DNA of 64,000 nucleotides from Halopseudomonas oceani (GTDB taxonomy: Bacteria > Pseudomonadota > Gammaproteobacteria > Pseudomonadales > Pseudomonadaceae), in contig NZ_PPSK01000016.1 of assembly GCF_002903165.1 (NCBI RefSeq), positions 27,641-91,640 of the forward strand. Reading direction: 5' to 3'. Each line of letters begins with the position of its first letter. The first letter of the stretch is position 1. The notes beneath the pieces were generated by a model. The model worked only from the letters and a program-made list of their open reading frames with translations, did not search any database and had not been told where the DNA came from. Positions 9,586 to 17,229 of this stretch are shown in pieces. Position numbers and translations under genes: made by a program.

Positions 9586-9714
9586 AAGTAACTCTCTCAG
9601 GCTAGGCCGGCTGCACGGTTCTAGGCTACCCCGGCCTTTTCATTCAGGGTGCCAGTAACACGTGGTGCGGCGTTTGTTGTTGTGTAGCCCGCAGTCTAAG
9701 CTTGCGAAAAGATC

Positions 9715-9728
9715 ATTAATAGTTTAAT
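9715..9728. promoter_or_regulatory. AT-rich palindrome in the hydrolase/LysR divergent promoter
   Basis: ATTAATAGTTTAAT is a near-perfect dyad in the AT-rich centre of the gap between the divergent hydrolase and LysR genes, 34 bp before the LysR start. The size and T-N11-A layout fit a LysR-type binding site, so autoregulation and control of the hydrolase gene are plausible. Confidence 0.45.
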
Positions 9729-9761
9729 AAAATCATTTATCGATGCATTTTAGGAATCAAA

Positions 9762-10685
9762 GTGCTGACACTCAAACAGCTCAAACACCTGATGGCTATT
9801 CATCAGTACGGCAGCATCCACCGTGCGGCTGAGGCGCTTTACATTACCCAGCCAGCACTGACCCGCAGCCTCGGCAATCTGGAGGAAGCTCTTGGCGTTC
9901 GGCTGTTCGATAGAAGCAAAAGTGGGATGCAAGCAACTGAGTTTTATCTAAAAATTAGAGATCGCTGCGCCCACCTGCTACTCGAAGTAGAGGAACTCGA
10001 GCGAGAAGCAGGGCTCTACCGCAACCTTGAATCGGGGAAACTGTCGGTTGGCATAGGTCGAGCATCCCGGGAGCTGGTCCTACGTACCGTCTTACCCCGA
10101 TTCGTAAAACATCACCCGCATATCCAGGTGCGAATTCACGAGGGCGGGGCCGAAGAATTGGCCTACGGTCTGACCACCGGCAGCTACGACTTAGTAATTG
10201 CTGGCCTGGGTAGCTATAGACACGTCGAGGGGCTGGTGTGGCAAGCGCTGCAGGACCTGAAAATTTCACTGATCACCAGGAAAGGCCACCCCCTGGCGCA
10301 GCAACAAGCGCCCCCGTTTACCGATTTGCTGAACTTCCCGCTGATGTCTGCCACCGAGCTTGCTCCCAGCCACCCGCTATACCAGAGGCTCCCAGAGTTT
10401 GCCAAGCTGAAGGCCAGCGTGTTGTGCAGCGACTTCCACGTACTGAAACAAATAACCCTGGAGACTGATGCAGTTATGGTGGCACCAGAGCGGCAGTTCC
10501 ACGCTGAACTGGCCGAAGGCGATCTGGTGACGCTGGATATAGACGGCTGGGAGCTAGTGGCGGAGCTGTGTGCCATTGAGCTGGCGGGGCGCTCTCGCTC
10601 GCCCGCCGCGCAACGCTTCATTGGGCTGTGTCAGGAGTTGCTACCAACGCAGGCGTCAGTACCTGTTCAAGGTCTCGTGAGCTAG
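9762..10685 (+). CDS. LysR-family transcriptional regulator
   Basis: A 307-residue LysR-type regulator. Residues 2-60 form the winged helix-turn-helix (LKQLKHLMAIHQYGSIHRAA, then ALYITQPALTRSLGNLEE); the rest is the two-lobed effector domain. The start is GTG, with TAGGA 7-8 bp upstream. It is divergent from the exported hydrolase and faces away from the DUF1302-RND operon, so it is the obvious candidate regulator of that system. The inducer is unknown. Confidence 0.88.
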   Translation: MLTLKQLKHLMAIHQYGSIHRAAEALYITQPALTRSLGNLEEALGVRLFDRSKSGMQATEFYLKIRDRCAHLLLEVEELEREAGLYRNLESGKLSVGIGRASRELVLRTVLPRFVKHHPHIQVRIHEGGAEELAYGLTTGSYDLVIAGLGSYRHVEGLVWQALQDLKISLITRKGHPLAQQQAPPFTDLLNFPLMSATELAPSHPLYQRLPEFAKLKASVLCSDFHVLKQITLETDAVMVAPERQFHAELAEGDLVTLDIDGWELVAELCAIELAGRSRSPAAQRFIGLCQELLPTQASVPVQGLVS

Positions 10686-11275
10686 AGATAGAAGGCGTAA
10701 CAGCCCAAGCGGGAGGGCTAGCGAATCAGTTGGGCGAAGAAGCGCATTACACGAGCGGTATATGATCACTCTGAACCTGACTTCAACCCAATATGTCAGG
10801 CGCGTGACAGACCGTGATCAGCTTCTGTGTGCCTGACAAAGAAAGAGGCAGGCAGTCGCCGACCTTCCGTTATATGCATAAATAGGCGGACATTTTGGAA
10901 CTTTTAGTTATCTGCTTGGCAGCCCAAACTAGCGCTCGGCAATCGAGCGTCTATGGCGCACGCACACATCATTTCCAATGTGTAGGAGCAAGCCAAGGTT
11001 CACAATAAGAAACCACTCATCAGTCCGAACGATTACCCCATGCATGCACAGCGCTAGAAGGCATCCTGAGGCTCAGTTTGATTCTTGCGCTTGGATTTAC
11101 GGCCTTGCCGGATAGCGCGTGCGGACGTGATCAGGTGGAGACGCCAGAACACTGTCGGACCGTTTGTCAGCATTTCCCACGGCGCGAAATCGCCGCGACG
11201 GCTCGAATAAGTAATAGTTAACATCATGATACGGCCGGCAGCCGGCGGCCGGACCAGGGGCCTGGAGGTATCTAA
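10686..11275. other. 590-bp intergenic region
   Basis: No sizeable gene. It holds the 39-codon minus-strand frame listed separately (11054-11173) and a GC-rich repeat of GGCCGG units (about 11232-11252) just before the next ribosome site. No tRNA, sRNA signature or IS end is recognised. Confidence 0.5.
11054..11173 (-). CDS. Possible 39-residue basic small protein
   Basis: An ATG-to-TAG frame encoding 39 residues that begin MLTNGPTVFWRLHLITSARA and continue into an Arg/Lys-rich stretch with an acidic Pro-Gln-Asp end. The composition (an aromatic/hydrophobic start, then a basic patch, good codon usage) is more protein-like than chance, but the ribosome site is weak. It may be a real short gene or the tail of a lost one. 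No family recognised. Confidence 0.25.
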   Translation of the reverse strand: MLTNGPTVFWRLHLITSARAIRQGRKSKRKNQTEPQDAF

Positions 11276-11278
11276 GTG

Positions 11279-12421
11279 ATGAGTAAGGATGACGGCAAGG
11301 GGCTTGGAAAACGCTGCCCGCGCAGGTTCACCGATTGGCGTCCGACGCGCCTGTCGGCGATGCTGGTGTCTTTGCTGGCGGCTGCCCGCGCAGCGGTCAC
11401 CGGATCACTCAGACCATCGCTACCGATCTATCCCGAGTCGGCACAGTTTCGCCATGAGCGCTTTCGCAACAAGGTGTCGCGTGAGCCAATGACGTTTCGG
11501 CAGGGGCTGGCGGTCTGGCGCGACTTCCTCTTCAACAAACCGTCAGGAACGGTACCGGATCGGGCTATATCAGTGCAGCCGTTGACTAAGGCTGATCTGC
11601 TGGCGGCGCCTGACAACAGCGTCTGGCGGCTCGGCCATTCCAGCCTGGTGTTCAAACTCAATGATGCCTTCTGGCTAACCGATCCGGTGTTCAGCAAGCG
11701 CGCTTCGCCAGTGCAGTGGTTTGGGCCAAAACGCTTTCATGCGCCGCCTATCTCGATTGCCGAGTTGCCACCGATCAAGGTGGTGGTGCTGTCGCACAAT
11801 CATTACGACCATCTGGATCACGCTGCAATTCGGCAGCTGCAACACAAGGTCGAGCAGTTCATTACACCGCTGGGTGTCGGCGCGACGCTGATCAGGTGGG
11901 GCGTTCCACCCGGCAAGGTGCGGGAGCTGGACTGGTGGGATGACGTCGAAATCGATGGTGTGCGTGCGACGGCGACACCGGCGCAGCACTTTTCCGGTCG
12001 CGGGTTCTCGGACGGCAACCGTACGCTCTGGTGCTCATGGGTGCTGCAGCATCCGGACAGCAAGCTGTTTTTCAGCGGTGACACCGGGTATTTCGACGGA
12101 TTTCGCGAGATAGCTGAGCGCCTCGGCCCGTTTGATATCGCTTTTATGGAGACCGGGGCCTACAACCCGCGTTGGGTGTATGTGCACATGCTGCCTGAAC
12201 AGACCCTGCAGGCCTTCCTCGATCTCAGGGCGCGCTGGCTGTATCCGATTCACAACGGCACCTTTGACCTGTCGATGCACACCTGGGAAGAACCGTTTGA
12301 ACAGATAACCCGACTGGCTGAGCAGCACGGTGTGGCGCTGGCCACGCCGCAGATGGGGGAGCCTCTTGATATGTCTGCGCCGCATGGCGGCAGCCAGTGG
12401 TGGCGACCGTCAGCAGAGTGA
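11279..12421 (+). CDS. MBL-fold hydrolase, NAPE-PLD/UlaG-like
   Basis: A 380-residue metallo-beta-lactamase-fold protein. The zinc motif appears as LSHNHYDHLDH near residue 170, followed by FSGDTGYFDGF near 265 and a late YPIHNGTFDLSMH. This pattern matches bacterial relatives of N-acyl-phosphatidylethanolamine phospholipase D and UlaG-type lactonases. GGAGG lies about 10 bp before the start, where GTG and ATG are adjacent; ATG at 11279 is taken. The first 100 residues form an extra N-terminal region common in the NAPE-PLD-like group. Substrate uncertain: possibly a phospholipid or N-acyl compound. Confidence 0.8.
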   Translation: MSKDDGKGLGKRCPRRFTDWRPTRLSAMLVSLLAAARAAVTGSLRPSLPIYPESAQFRHERFRNKVSREPMTFRQGLAVWRDFLFNKPSGTVPDRAISVQPLTKADLLAAPDNSVWRLGHSSLVFKLNDAFWLTDPVFSKRASPVQWFGPKRFHAPPISIAELPPIKVVVLSHNHYDHLDHAAIRQLQHKVEQFITPLGVGATLIRWGVPPGKVRELDWWDDVEIDGVRATATPAQHFSGRGFSDGNRTLWCSWVLQHPDSKLFFSGDTGYFDGFREIAERLGPFDIAFMETGAYNPRWVYVHMLPEQTLQAFLDLRARWLYPIHNGTFDLSMHTWEEPFEQITRLAEQHGVALATPQMGEPLDMSAPHGGSQWWRPSAE

Positions 12422-12535
12422 CGGCTTTGGCTGTGCATCCAGCGCATAGCGCAGCCGTTCACTGCCGTCGTTGGCCTAGCCGGTCAACGTCGTTATGAAC
12501 AGGGCAAACAAAGTCAGGGCAACAAGGTATTTCAT
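12410..12535 (-). pseudogene. Small lipoprotein with an amber codon at the lipobox
   Basis: From an ATG at 12535 the frame reads MKYLVALTLFALFITTLTG and then TAG at 12476-12478, continuing in frame as ANDGSERLRYALDAQPKPSL to a TGA at 12410. LTLFALFITTLTG followed by a Cys would be a textbook lipobox, and the stop falls exactly where the lipidated Cys should be. It looks like a tiny lipoprotein gene disabled at its key codon, lying between the MBL gene and the EamA gene. Confidence 0.4.
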
Positions 12536-12584
12536 CGAAGACTTTTCCGGGCTGTGCGCGGCGACCTGGGAGAGTCGTCGCGCC

Positions 12585-13484
12585 TCAGCTTTTGCGGATC
12601 AGGTAAATGCCGGCGATCACCAGTGCCGTGCCACCGAGCTGTACCCAGGTAAGCGGTTCGGCCAACAGCAGCCAACTGAAGAAAATGGTCATGACCGGAC
12701 CAAGCATCCCCACCAGAACCGTTGGCCCGGCGCCAATACGCTGAATTGCTCCGGACTGAAAGAAGATCGGTAGCACGGTCGAGAACAGCGCCATGGCGGC
12801 GCAGTAGGCGTAGATTGGCCACGGTTGGATCAGGTCGCTGATTGGGTTGGTGACCACAAAGTGCAGTTGCGCGGCGAGGATCGACACGATCAACGCCAAA
12901 ATCGAAAACCGCGCGGCGCCGAGCTTGGCGATCGACACTTCGGCGAACGCGGTGTAGCAGGCATAGGACAGCGCCGAGCCGAACACCAGGGCCGCGCCGA
13001 TCCAGGGGGCAATGCTGTCTTCGGCGAACTGGTGGTCGCTGAGAAACACCAGACTCACCCCCGCGTAGCAGAGCACCAGCGCGCCGATCAGGCGCGGGCT
13101 GGCGGTTTTACCAAGAAACAGCAGGCCGATCAGGATAGTGATGGTCGGATAGGTGAACAGGATTACCCGCTCCAGCCCGGCAGAGATGTACTGCAGCCCG
13201 GCAAAGTCCAGAATCGACGCGCCGTAGTAACCGGTCAGACCGAGAAAGATCAGCAGCGCCCAATCCTTGCGGTTGAGGCTGGGGCCGGTGCGCAGGTAGG
13301 CATAACCGCTGAGCAGGAACATCGGCAGCGAAAACAGCATGCGCAGCGAGAGCAGGGTAATCGCGTCGACGGGGCCGACAAGGTAGGCGAGCTTGACGAA
13401 AATCGCCTTGAACGAGAAGCCGAAAGCCGCAAGGACGGCAAGCAGCATACCGATCTGTCTGGGGGAAAGGGCGGTGCGGGTCAT
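12585..13484 (-). CDS. EamA/DMT-family transporter
   Basis: A drug/metabolite-transporter protein of about 299 residues with ten predicted helices in two EamA repeats (about 10-140 and 155-295). The start at 13484 (MTRTALSPRQIGMLLAVLAA) is chosen because the longer frame to 13562 adds a polar, non-conserved leader that would run into the divergent promoter. Such proteins export amino acids or other metabolites. It is divergent from a LysR gene that probably controls it. Confidence 0.85.
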   Translation of the reverse strand: MTRTALSPRQIGMLLAVLAAFGFSFKAIFVKLAYLVGPVDAITLLSLRMLFSLPMFLLSGYAYLRTGPSLNRKDWALLIFLGLTGYYGASILDFAGLQYISAGLERVILFTYPTITILIGLLFLGKTASPRLIGALVLCYAGVSLVFLSDHQFAEDSIAPWIGAALVFGSALSYACYTAFAEVSIAKLGAARFSILALIVSILAAQLHFVVTNPISDLIQPWPIYAYCAAMALFSTVLPIFFQSGAIQRIGAGPTVLVGMLGPVMTIFFSWLLLAEPLTWVQLGGTALVIAGIYLIRKS

Positions 13485-13589
13485 GGGAGACTCTATTGGC
13501 CTAGGTTCAATTAGTTGGATGCTAATCTCCTTAAGGCGTCTGTAGAATTGCGTTTTTCCCATTCAATCGTTCGTATTTTTCGAATTCAT

Positions 13590-14471
13590 ATGAAATACAA
13601 CCTGACTGATCTACGCCTGTTCATTGCCATCGCCGAGTGCCAGAGCCTGACGCACGGCGCGGAGCGGGCGTTCTTGGCACCGTCCTCTGCCAGCCATCGG
13701 ATCAAGATGCTGGAAGCGTCACTCGGCACGGTATTGCTGCACCGGCGCTCACGCGGCGTCGAGCTGACCCGTGCCGGCGAAATCTTTCTGCGCCATGCCC
13801 GGCAGGTGTTCGCCCGGCTGGAACAGATGCATTCGGATCTCGCGCCCTTTGCCGAGGGCGTGCAGGGCCATGTGCGGCTGTGGGCCAACACGCACGCGAT
13901 TCACAGCTATCTGCCGAACGATCTGGCAGCGTTTCTGGCTGAGCATCCACAGGTCAGTGTGAATCTGGAGGAGCACACCAGTGCCGACATCCTTGCCGGT
14001 GTTGCTCGTGGCGACGCCGAAATCGGCATCGTGGCCGGTTACGACGACTATCAGGACGTTGATCTGGTGCCGTACAGGGCGGATCGACTGGTCCTGATCA
14101 CCGCTCCGGGCCACCGGCTGGCGGCAGCCGGTTCATTGGCGTTCGCTCAGGTGATTGGTGAACCCTTTGTCATGCTGCATGCGGGCTCGGCGATCCACAC
14201 CTTCACCATGAATACCGCTTCCAACATGGGCTCGCATTTGAACGTGCGCGTGCAGGTCAACAGCTTCGAGGCGGTATGCCGAATGGTTGCCGCCGGGGTT
14301 GGGGTTGGTTTGGTACCGCGTGAGGCGGTCAAGCTGTCGGGCCGTCAGCCGGTATCAATCATCGAATTGGCAGACAGCTGGGCCCAGCGTGATCTGAAAA
14401 TCTGCACCAGCAGCAAGGCACCGGTTTCATCGTTCGCCCGTGCGCTGATTGACCATTTGCTCGCTGAATAG
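13590..14471 (+). CDS. LysR-family transcriptional regulator
   Basis: A 293-residue LysR regulator: helix-turn-helix at residues 4-62 (MKYNLTDLRLFIAIAECQSL; SHRIKMLEASLGTVLLHRR) and a C-terminal effector domain. The start at 13590 matches the family; an upstream in-frame start would add 25 unconserved residues. Divergently arranged with the EamA transporter across a roughly 105-bp gap, a classic LysR/exporter pair, so the regulator probably senses the exported metabolite. Confidence 0.87.
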   Translation: MKYNLTDLRLFIAIAECQSLTHGAERAFLAPSSASHRIKMLEASLGTVLLHRRSRGVELTRAGEIFLRHARQVFARLEQMHSDLAPFAEGVQGHVRLWANTHAIHSYLPNDLAAFLAEHPQVSVNLEEHTSADILAGVARGDAEIGIVAGYDDYQDVDLVPYRADRLVLITAPGHRLAAAGSLAFAQVIGEPFVMLHAGSAIHTFTMNTASNMGSHLNVRVQVNSFEAVCRMVAAGVGVGLVPREAVKLSGRQPVSIIELADSWAQRDLKICTSSKAPVSSFARALIDHLLAE

Positions 14472-14607
14472 CCCCTCAACAGCAGACTGACCAGTCCGGT
14501 AATTGGCAGGATCGTCTGCCTTGTGCCCCTTATCAGCGGAGGCTGCCGCTCTACAATGGGCTATCGCCGCGCAATGCTTGGCGCGGTCATCGCATCGTTC
14601 ACGTCCA

Positions 14608-14642
14608 CCGATGCCGGCAGGTGCCTGGCACCTGCGCATCGG
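14608..14642 (+). promoter_or_regulatory. Long hairpin in the leader of the PhyH gene
   Basis: CCGATGC, CAGGTGC, a CTG loop, GCACCTG and GCATCGG fold into a two-part stem (7 + 7 bp with a small internal bulge) ending 25 bp before the PhyH start. No T-run follows, so it is not a simple terminator. It could be an operator dyad or an RNA element controlling translation. Confidence 0.5.
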
Positions 14643-14667
14643 CCAACAACCATAAGAGGGGACGGGC

Positions 14668-15534
14668 ATGAGTCAGCGCGTGTTATCGGGTGACAGTGAG
14701 TACCTTAAAAGCGGCTACGCCAAGGCCTACAAGTCGACTGCCGGCAGTCAGGATACGGTTGATGCCGCCGAGCTTGAGCGGCTGCATACGGCATTGCTGC
14801 GCGATGGTTATGTGATTCTGGAGCGGATTGTTCCAGAGGCGCAGATCGAGCAGATCAGCGCCGAGTTGCGGGCGCTGCTGCCCGAGCACTGCGGTCGCAA
14901 CGACTTTGAAGGGACGCTGACCCAGCGGCTCTATGCGGTGATTTCCAAAACCCTGGCGTGCAATCCGCTGGTTGAGCATCCGTTGGTGCTAGGGCTGCTG
15001 GATAAGGTGCTGGCGCCGAATTATCTGCTCTCACAACTGCAGGTGATCAACATTCTGCCCGGCGAGCAGGCGCAACCGTTGCACCACGACGATGCCTTCT
15101 ACCCGGTGCCGCGGCCGCGCCCGCATTTCGGCGCGGCGACCATCATTGCGATGGACGATTTTACCGCCGACAACGGTGCCACCGTGGTGATTCCCGGCAG
15201 TCATACCTGGGACGGCCATACCCCAACGCCGGACGACTGCGCCAAGAGCATTCCAGTGATCATGCCCAAGGGCTCTATGGTGCTGTTTCTCGGCACCCTG
15301 TGGCATGGCGGTGGTGCCAACCAGAGCGCCGCGCCGCGTCTTGCCGTGACCGCGCAGTACTGCGAGCCCTGGGTGCGCCAGCAGGAAAATTTCAGCCTGT
15401 CCGTCCCGCTGCCGCGCGCCCGCGAATGCAGCCCGCATATTCAGCGTATGCTGGGCTACTCGATCCATCCGCCGTTCATGGGCATGGTTAACGGCATGCA
15501 TCCTAGGCGGCTGCTGGAAGACAAACCCAGCTGA
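14668..15534 (+). CDS. Phytanoyl-CoA dioxygenase (PhyH) family protein
   Basis: A 288-residue member of the Fe(II)/2-oxoglutarate-dependent PhyH family. The iron-binding HxD lies in LHHDDAFYP (residues 138-145) and the distal His in LWHGGGANQSAAPRLAV (His213), with the downstream Arg that binds 2-oxoglutarate at residue 224. An AGGGGA ribosome site precedes the ATG. The MBL-fold gene follows 40 bp later on the same strand, so the two probably form an operon. The family hydroxylates CoA esters, small metabolites or natural products; the substrate here is unknown, though nearby fatty-acid genes make a lipid substrate reasonable. Confidence 0.85.
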   Translation: MSQRVLSGDSEYLKSGYAKAYKSTAGSQDTVDAAELERLHTALLRDGYVILERIVPEAQIEQISAELRALLPEHCGRNDFEGTLTQRLYAVISKTLACNPLVEHPLVLGLLDKVLAPNYLLSQLQVINILPGEQAQPLHHDDAFYPVPRPRPHFGAATIIAMDDFTADNGATVVIPGSHTWDGHTPTPDDCAKSIPVIMPKGSMVLFLGTLWHGGGANQSAAPRLAVTAQYCEPWVRQQENFSLSVPLPRARECSPHIQRMLGYSIHPPFMGMVNGMHPRRLLEDKPS

Positions 15535-15574
15535 CCCATTCTCCACTCACTCCTGATCAAGAAGCAGTAACGCG

Positions 15575-16615
15575 ATGGCTACAGAAGGTCTGATTTATCC
15601 GCTTACCACACCTGCGCTGGGCGCGACGCTGGAGGTGCAGCCGGGCGTGCTGTGGATTCGCATGCCGCTGCCGTTCAGGTTGGATCACGTGAACCTCTGG
15701 GCACTGCGTGATCGCGACGGCTGGGCGCTGGTCGATACCGGCGTCTGGACCAGGCAGGCGATGGCCGTCTGGGAGCAGCTGTTTGATGAGGTACTTGGGG
15801 GGCTGCCGGTAACGCGGGTCATCTGTACCCACCGTCACGCTGATCACGCCGGTCTGGCCGGCTGGCTGGTCGAGCGTTTTGGCTGCGAGCTGTGGATGCC
15901 GCATATCGAATATCACGCCTGCAACGCGGCGCGGCTGCAGGGCCGGGAAGCCCCCGAGGTGGAGCTGGCGTTCTACCGTCGTGCCGGCTGGAACGACAGC
16001 GCGCTTGCTTACTGGCGCGACAACTACGGCGGTATCTCCAGCATGGTGCATCCGTTGCCCGAGCGCTTCCGCCGTATCGGTGACGGCGACGTACTCAGCA
16101 TTGGCGAGCACGACTGGCAGGTGATCGTCGGCCAGGGCCATACCGCCGAGCATGCCTGCCTGTACTGCGCGGAACTTGAGTTATTCATCTCCGGCGATCA
16201 GGTATTGCCGCTGATTTCATCCAACGTATCGGTACAGGCCCGCGACCCGGATGGCAACCCGTTGGGTGAGTGGCTGACCTCGATGCGCCGGATTCGTGAT
16301 GTTGTCAGCGATCGCGTGCTGGTGCTGCCGTCACACAACGCCTGCTTCCAGAGTTTGCACGCACGGATTACTGATTTGGTCGACACTCAACAGGCGCTGC
16401 TGCACCGGCTGCGTGACGAGCTGCGTGAACCCCACCGCAGTGTCGATATTTTCGAGTGTTTGTTTGGTCGGCCGATTGGCATGGATGACGGCATCGTGCT
16501 GGCGTTGGCGACCGGTGAAAGCCGCGCCAACCTCAACTGCCTGATTGCGCAGGGCCAAGTCGAAATGCAGCGTGATGCCCATGGCGTGGAGTGGTATCGG
16601 GCTTGCGGGCACTAA
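15575..16615 (+). CDS. MBL-fold metallo-hydrolase
   Basis: A 346-residue metallo-beta-lactamase-fold protein with the complete zinc motif THRHADHAGLAGWL near residue 88, GQGHTAEHACLYC near 190, an ISGDQVLP metal-bridging Asp near 208, and LPSHNACF near 250. The GHTAEHACL layout resembles the glyoxalase-II/lactonase side of the superfamily. Probably co-transcribed with the PhyH gene. It ends two bases before the convergent HxlR gene. Substrate not predictable. Confidence 0.83.
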   Translation: MATEGLIYPLTTPALGATLEVQPGVLWIRMPLPFRLDHVNLWALRDRDGWALVDTGVWTRQAMAVWEQLFDEVLGGLPVTRVICTHRHADHAGLAGWLVERFGCELWMPHIEYHACNAARLQGREAPEVELAFYRRAGWNDSALAYWRDNYGGISSMVHPLPERFRRIGDGDVLSIGEHDWQVIVGQGHTAEHACLYCAELELFISGDQVLPLISSNVSVQARDPDGNPLGEWLTSMRRIRDVVSDRVLVLPSHNACFQSLHARITDLVDTQQALLHRLRDELREPHRSVDIFECLFGRPIGMDDGIVLALATGESRANLNCLIAQGQVEMQRDAHGVEWYRACGH

Positions 16616-16616
16616 A

Positions 16617-17120
16617 TCAGGTGGTCAACGCTGGGCGAGCGTGCTTGCGGCCAAGACGCTCGCGCATCGCGTCGCTGGCGGCCGGCCCCGGCTGCACTGT
16701 GCACTGTTCCGGCGCGAGCACACGGCCGTCCTCCGGGTCGGTGAAGGCCAACTGCAGGCGCTTGCCGGTGTCACGATCCACCACCTGCACGCTTTCGCCC
16801 TCAGCGGCGTAGTGGCGATTGCCCCAGTCAACGAAGGCCATCAGCACCGACGCAAAGTCCTCACCCTTGGTCGTCGGCACGTATTCGTAGCGCAGCGGCC
16901 GCTGGCTGTAAGGCACCCGTTCCAGCATTCCGGCCTCGACCAGTGCGTTGAGGCGCCGGGTCAGCATGTTTGGCGCAATGCCTAAACTCTGTGAAAACGC
17001 ATCGAACCGACGTAATCCATGCAGGGCATCACGCATCAGCAAAATACTCCACCACTCGCCGACTTGATCCAGGCTGCGGGCAATGGGGCATTCGACGTGG
17101 GTGAGCTTCTTTCGCTGCAT
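16617..17120 (-). CDS. HxlR-family transcriptional regulator
   Basis: A 167-residue protein whose first 110 residues are an HxlR winged helix: CPIARSLDQVGEWWSILLMR, then FSQSLGIAPNMLTRRLNAL and a RPLRYEYVPTTKG wing. Cys11 in the CPIARSL motif is the position used for thiol or aldehyde sensing in some relatives. The C-terminal 50 residues are an extension. It is divergent from the FabF-like gene, so it is the likely repressor of that gene. Confidence 0.87.
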   Translation of the reverse strand: MQRKKLTHVECPIARSLDQVGEWWSILLMRDALHGLRRFDAFSQSLGIAPNMLTRRLNALVEAGMLERVPYSQRPLRYEYVPTTKGEDFASVLMAFVDWGNRHYAAEGESVQVVDRDTGKRLQLAFTDPEDGRVLAPEQCTVQPGPAASDAMRERLGRKHARPALTT

Positions 17121-17229
17121 AAATCTGATCGTCCGGTTGCATACAAGTCTGGCTCAGAATGTTACTTTCATTATGATAGTAACGTCCATCTGCTATTGGA
17201 CTTTCCCGAAACGAAGGAGCAGGACTCTG

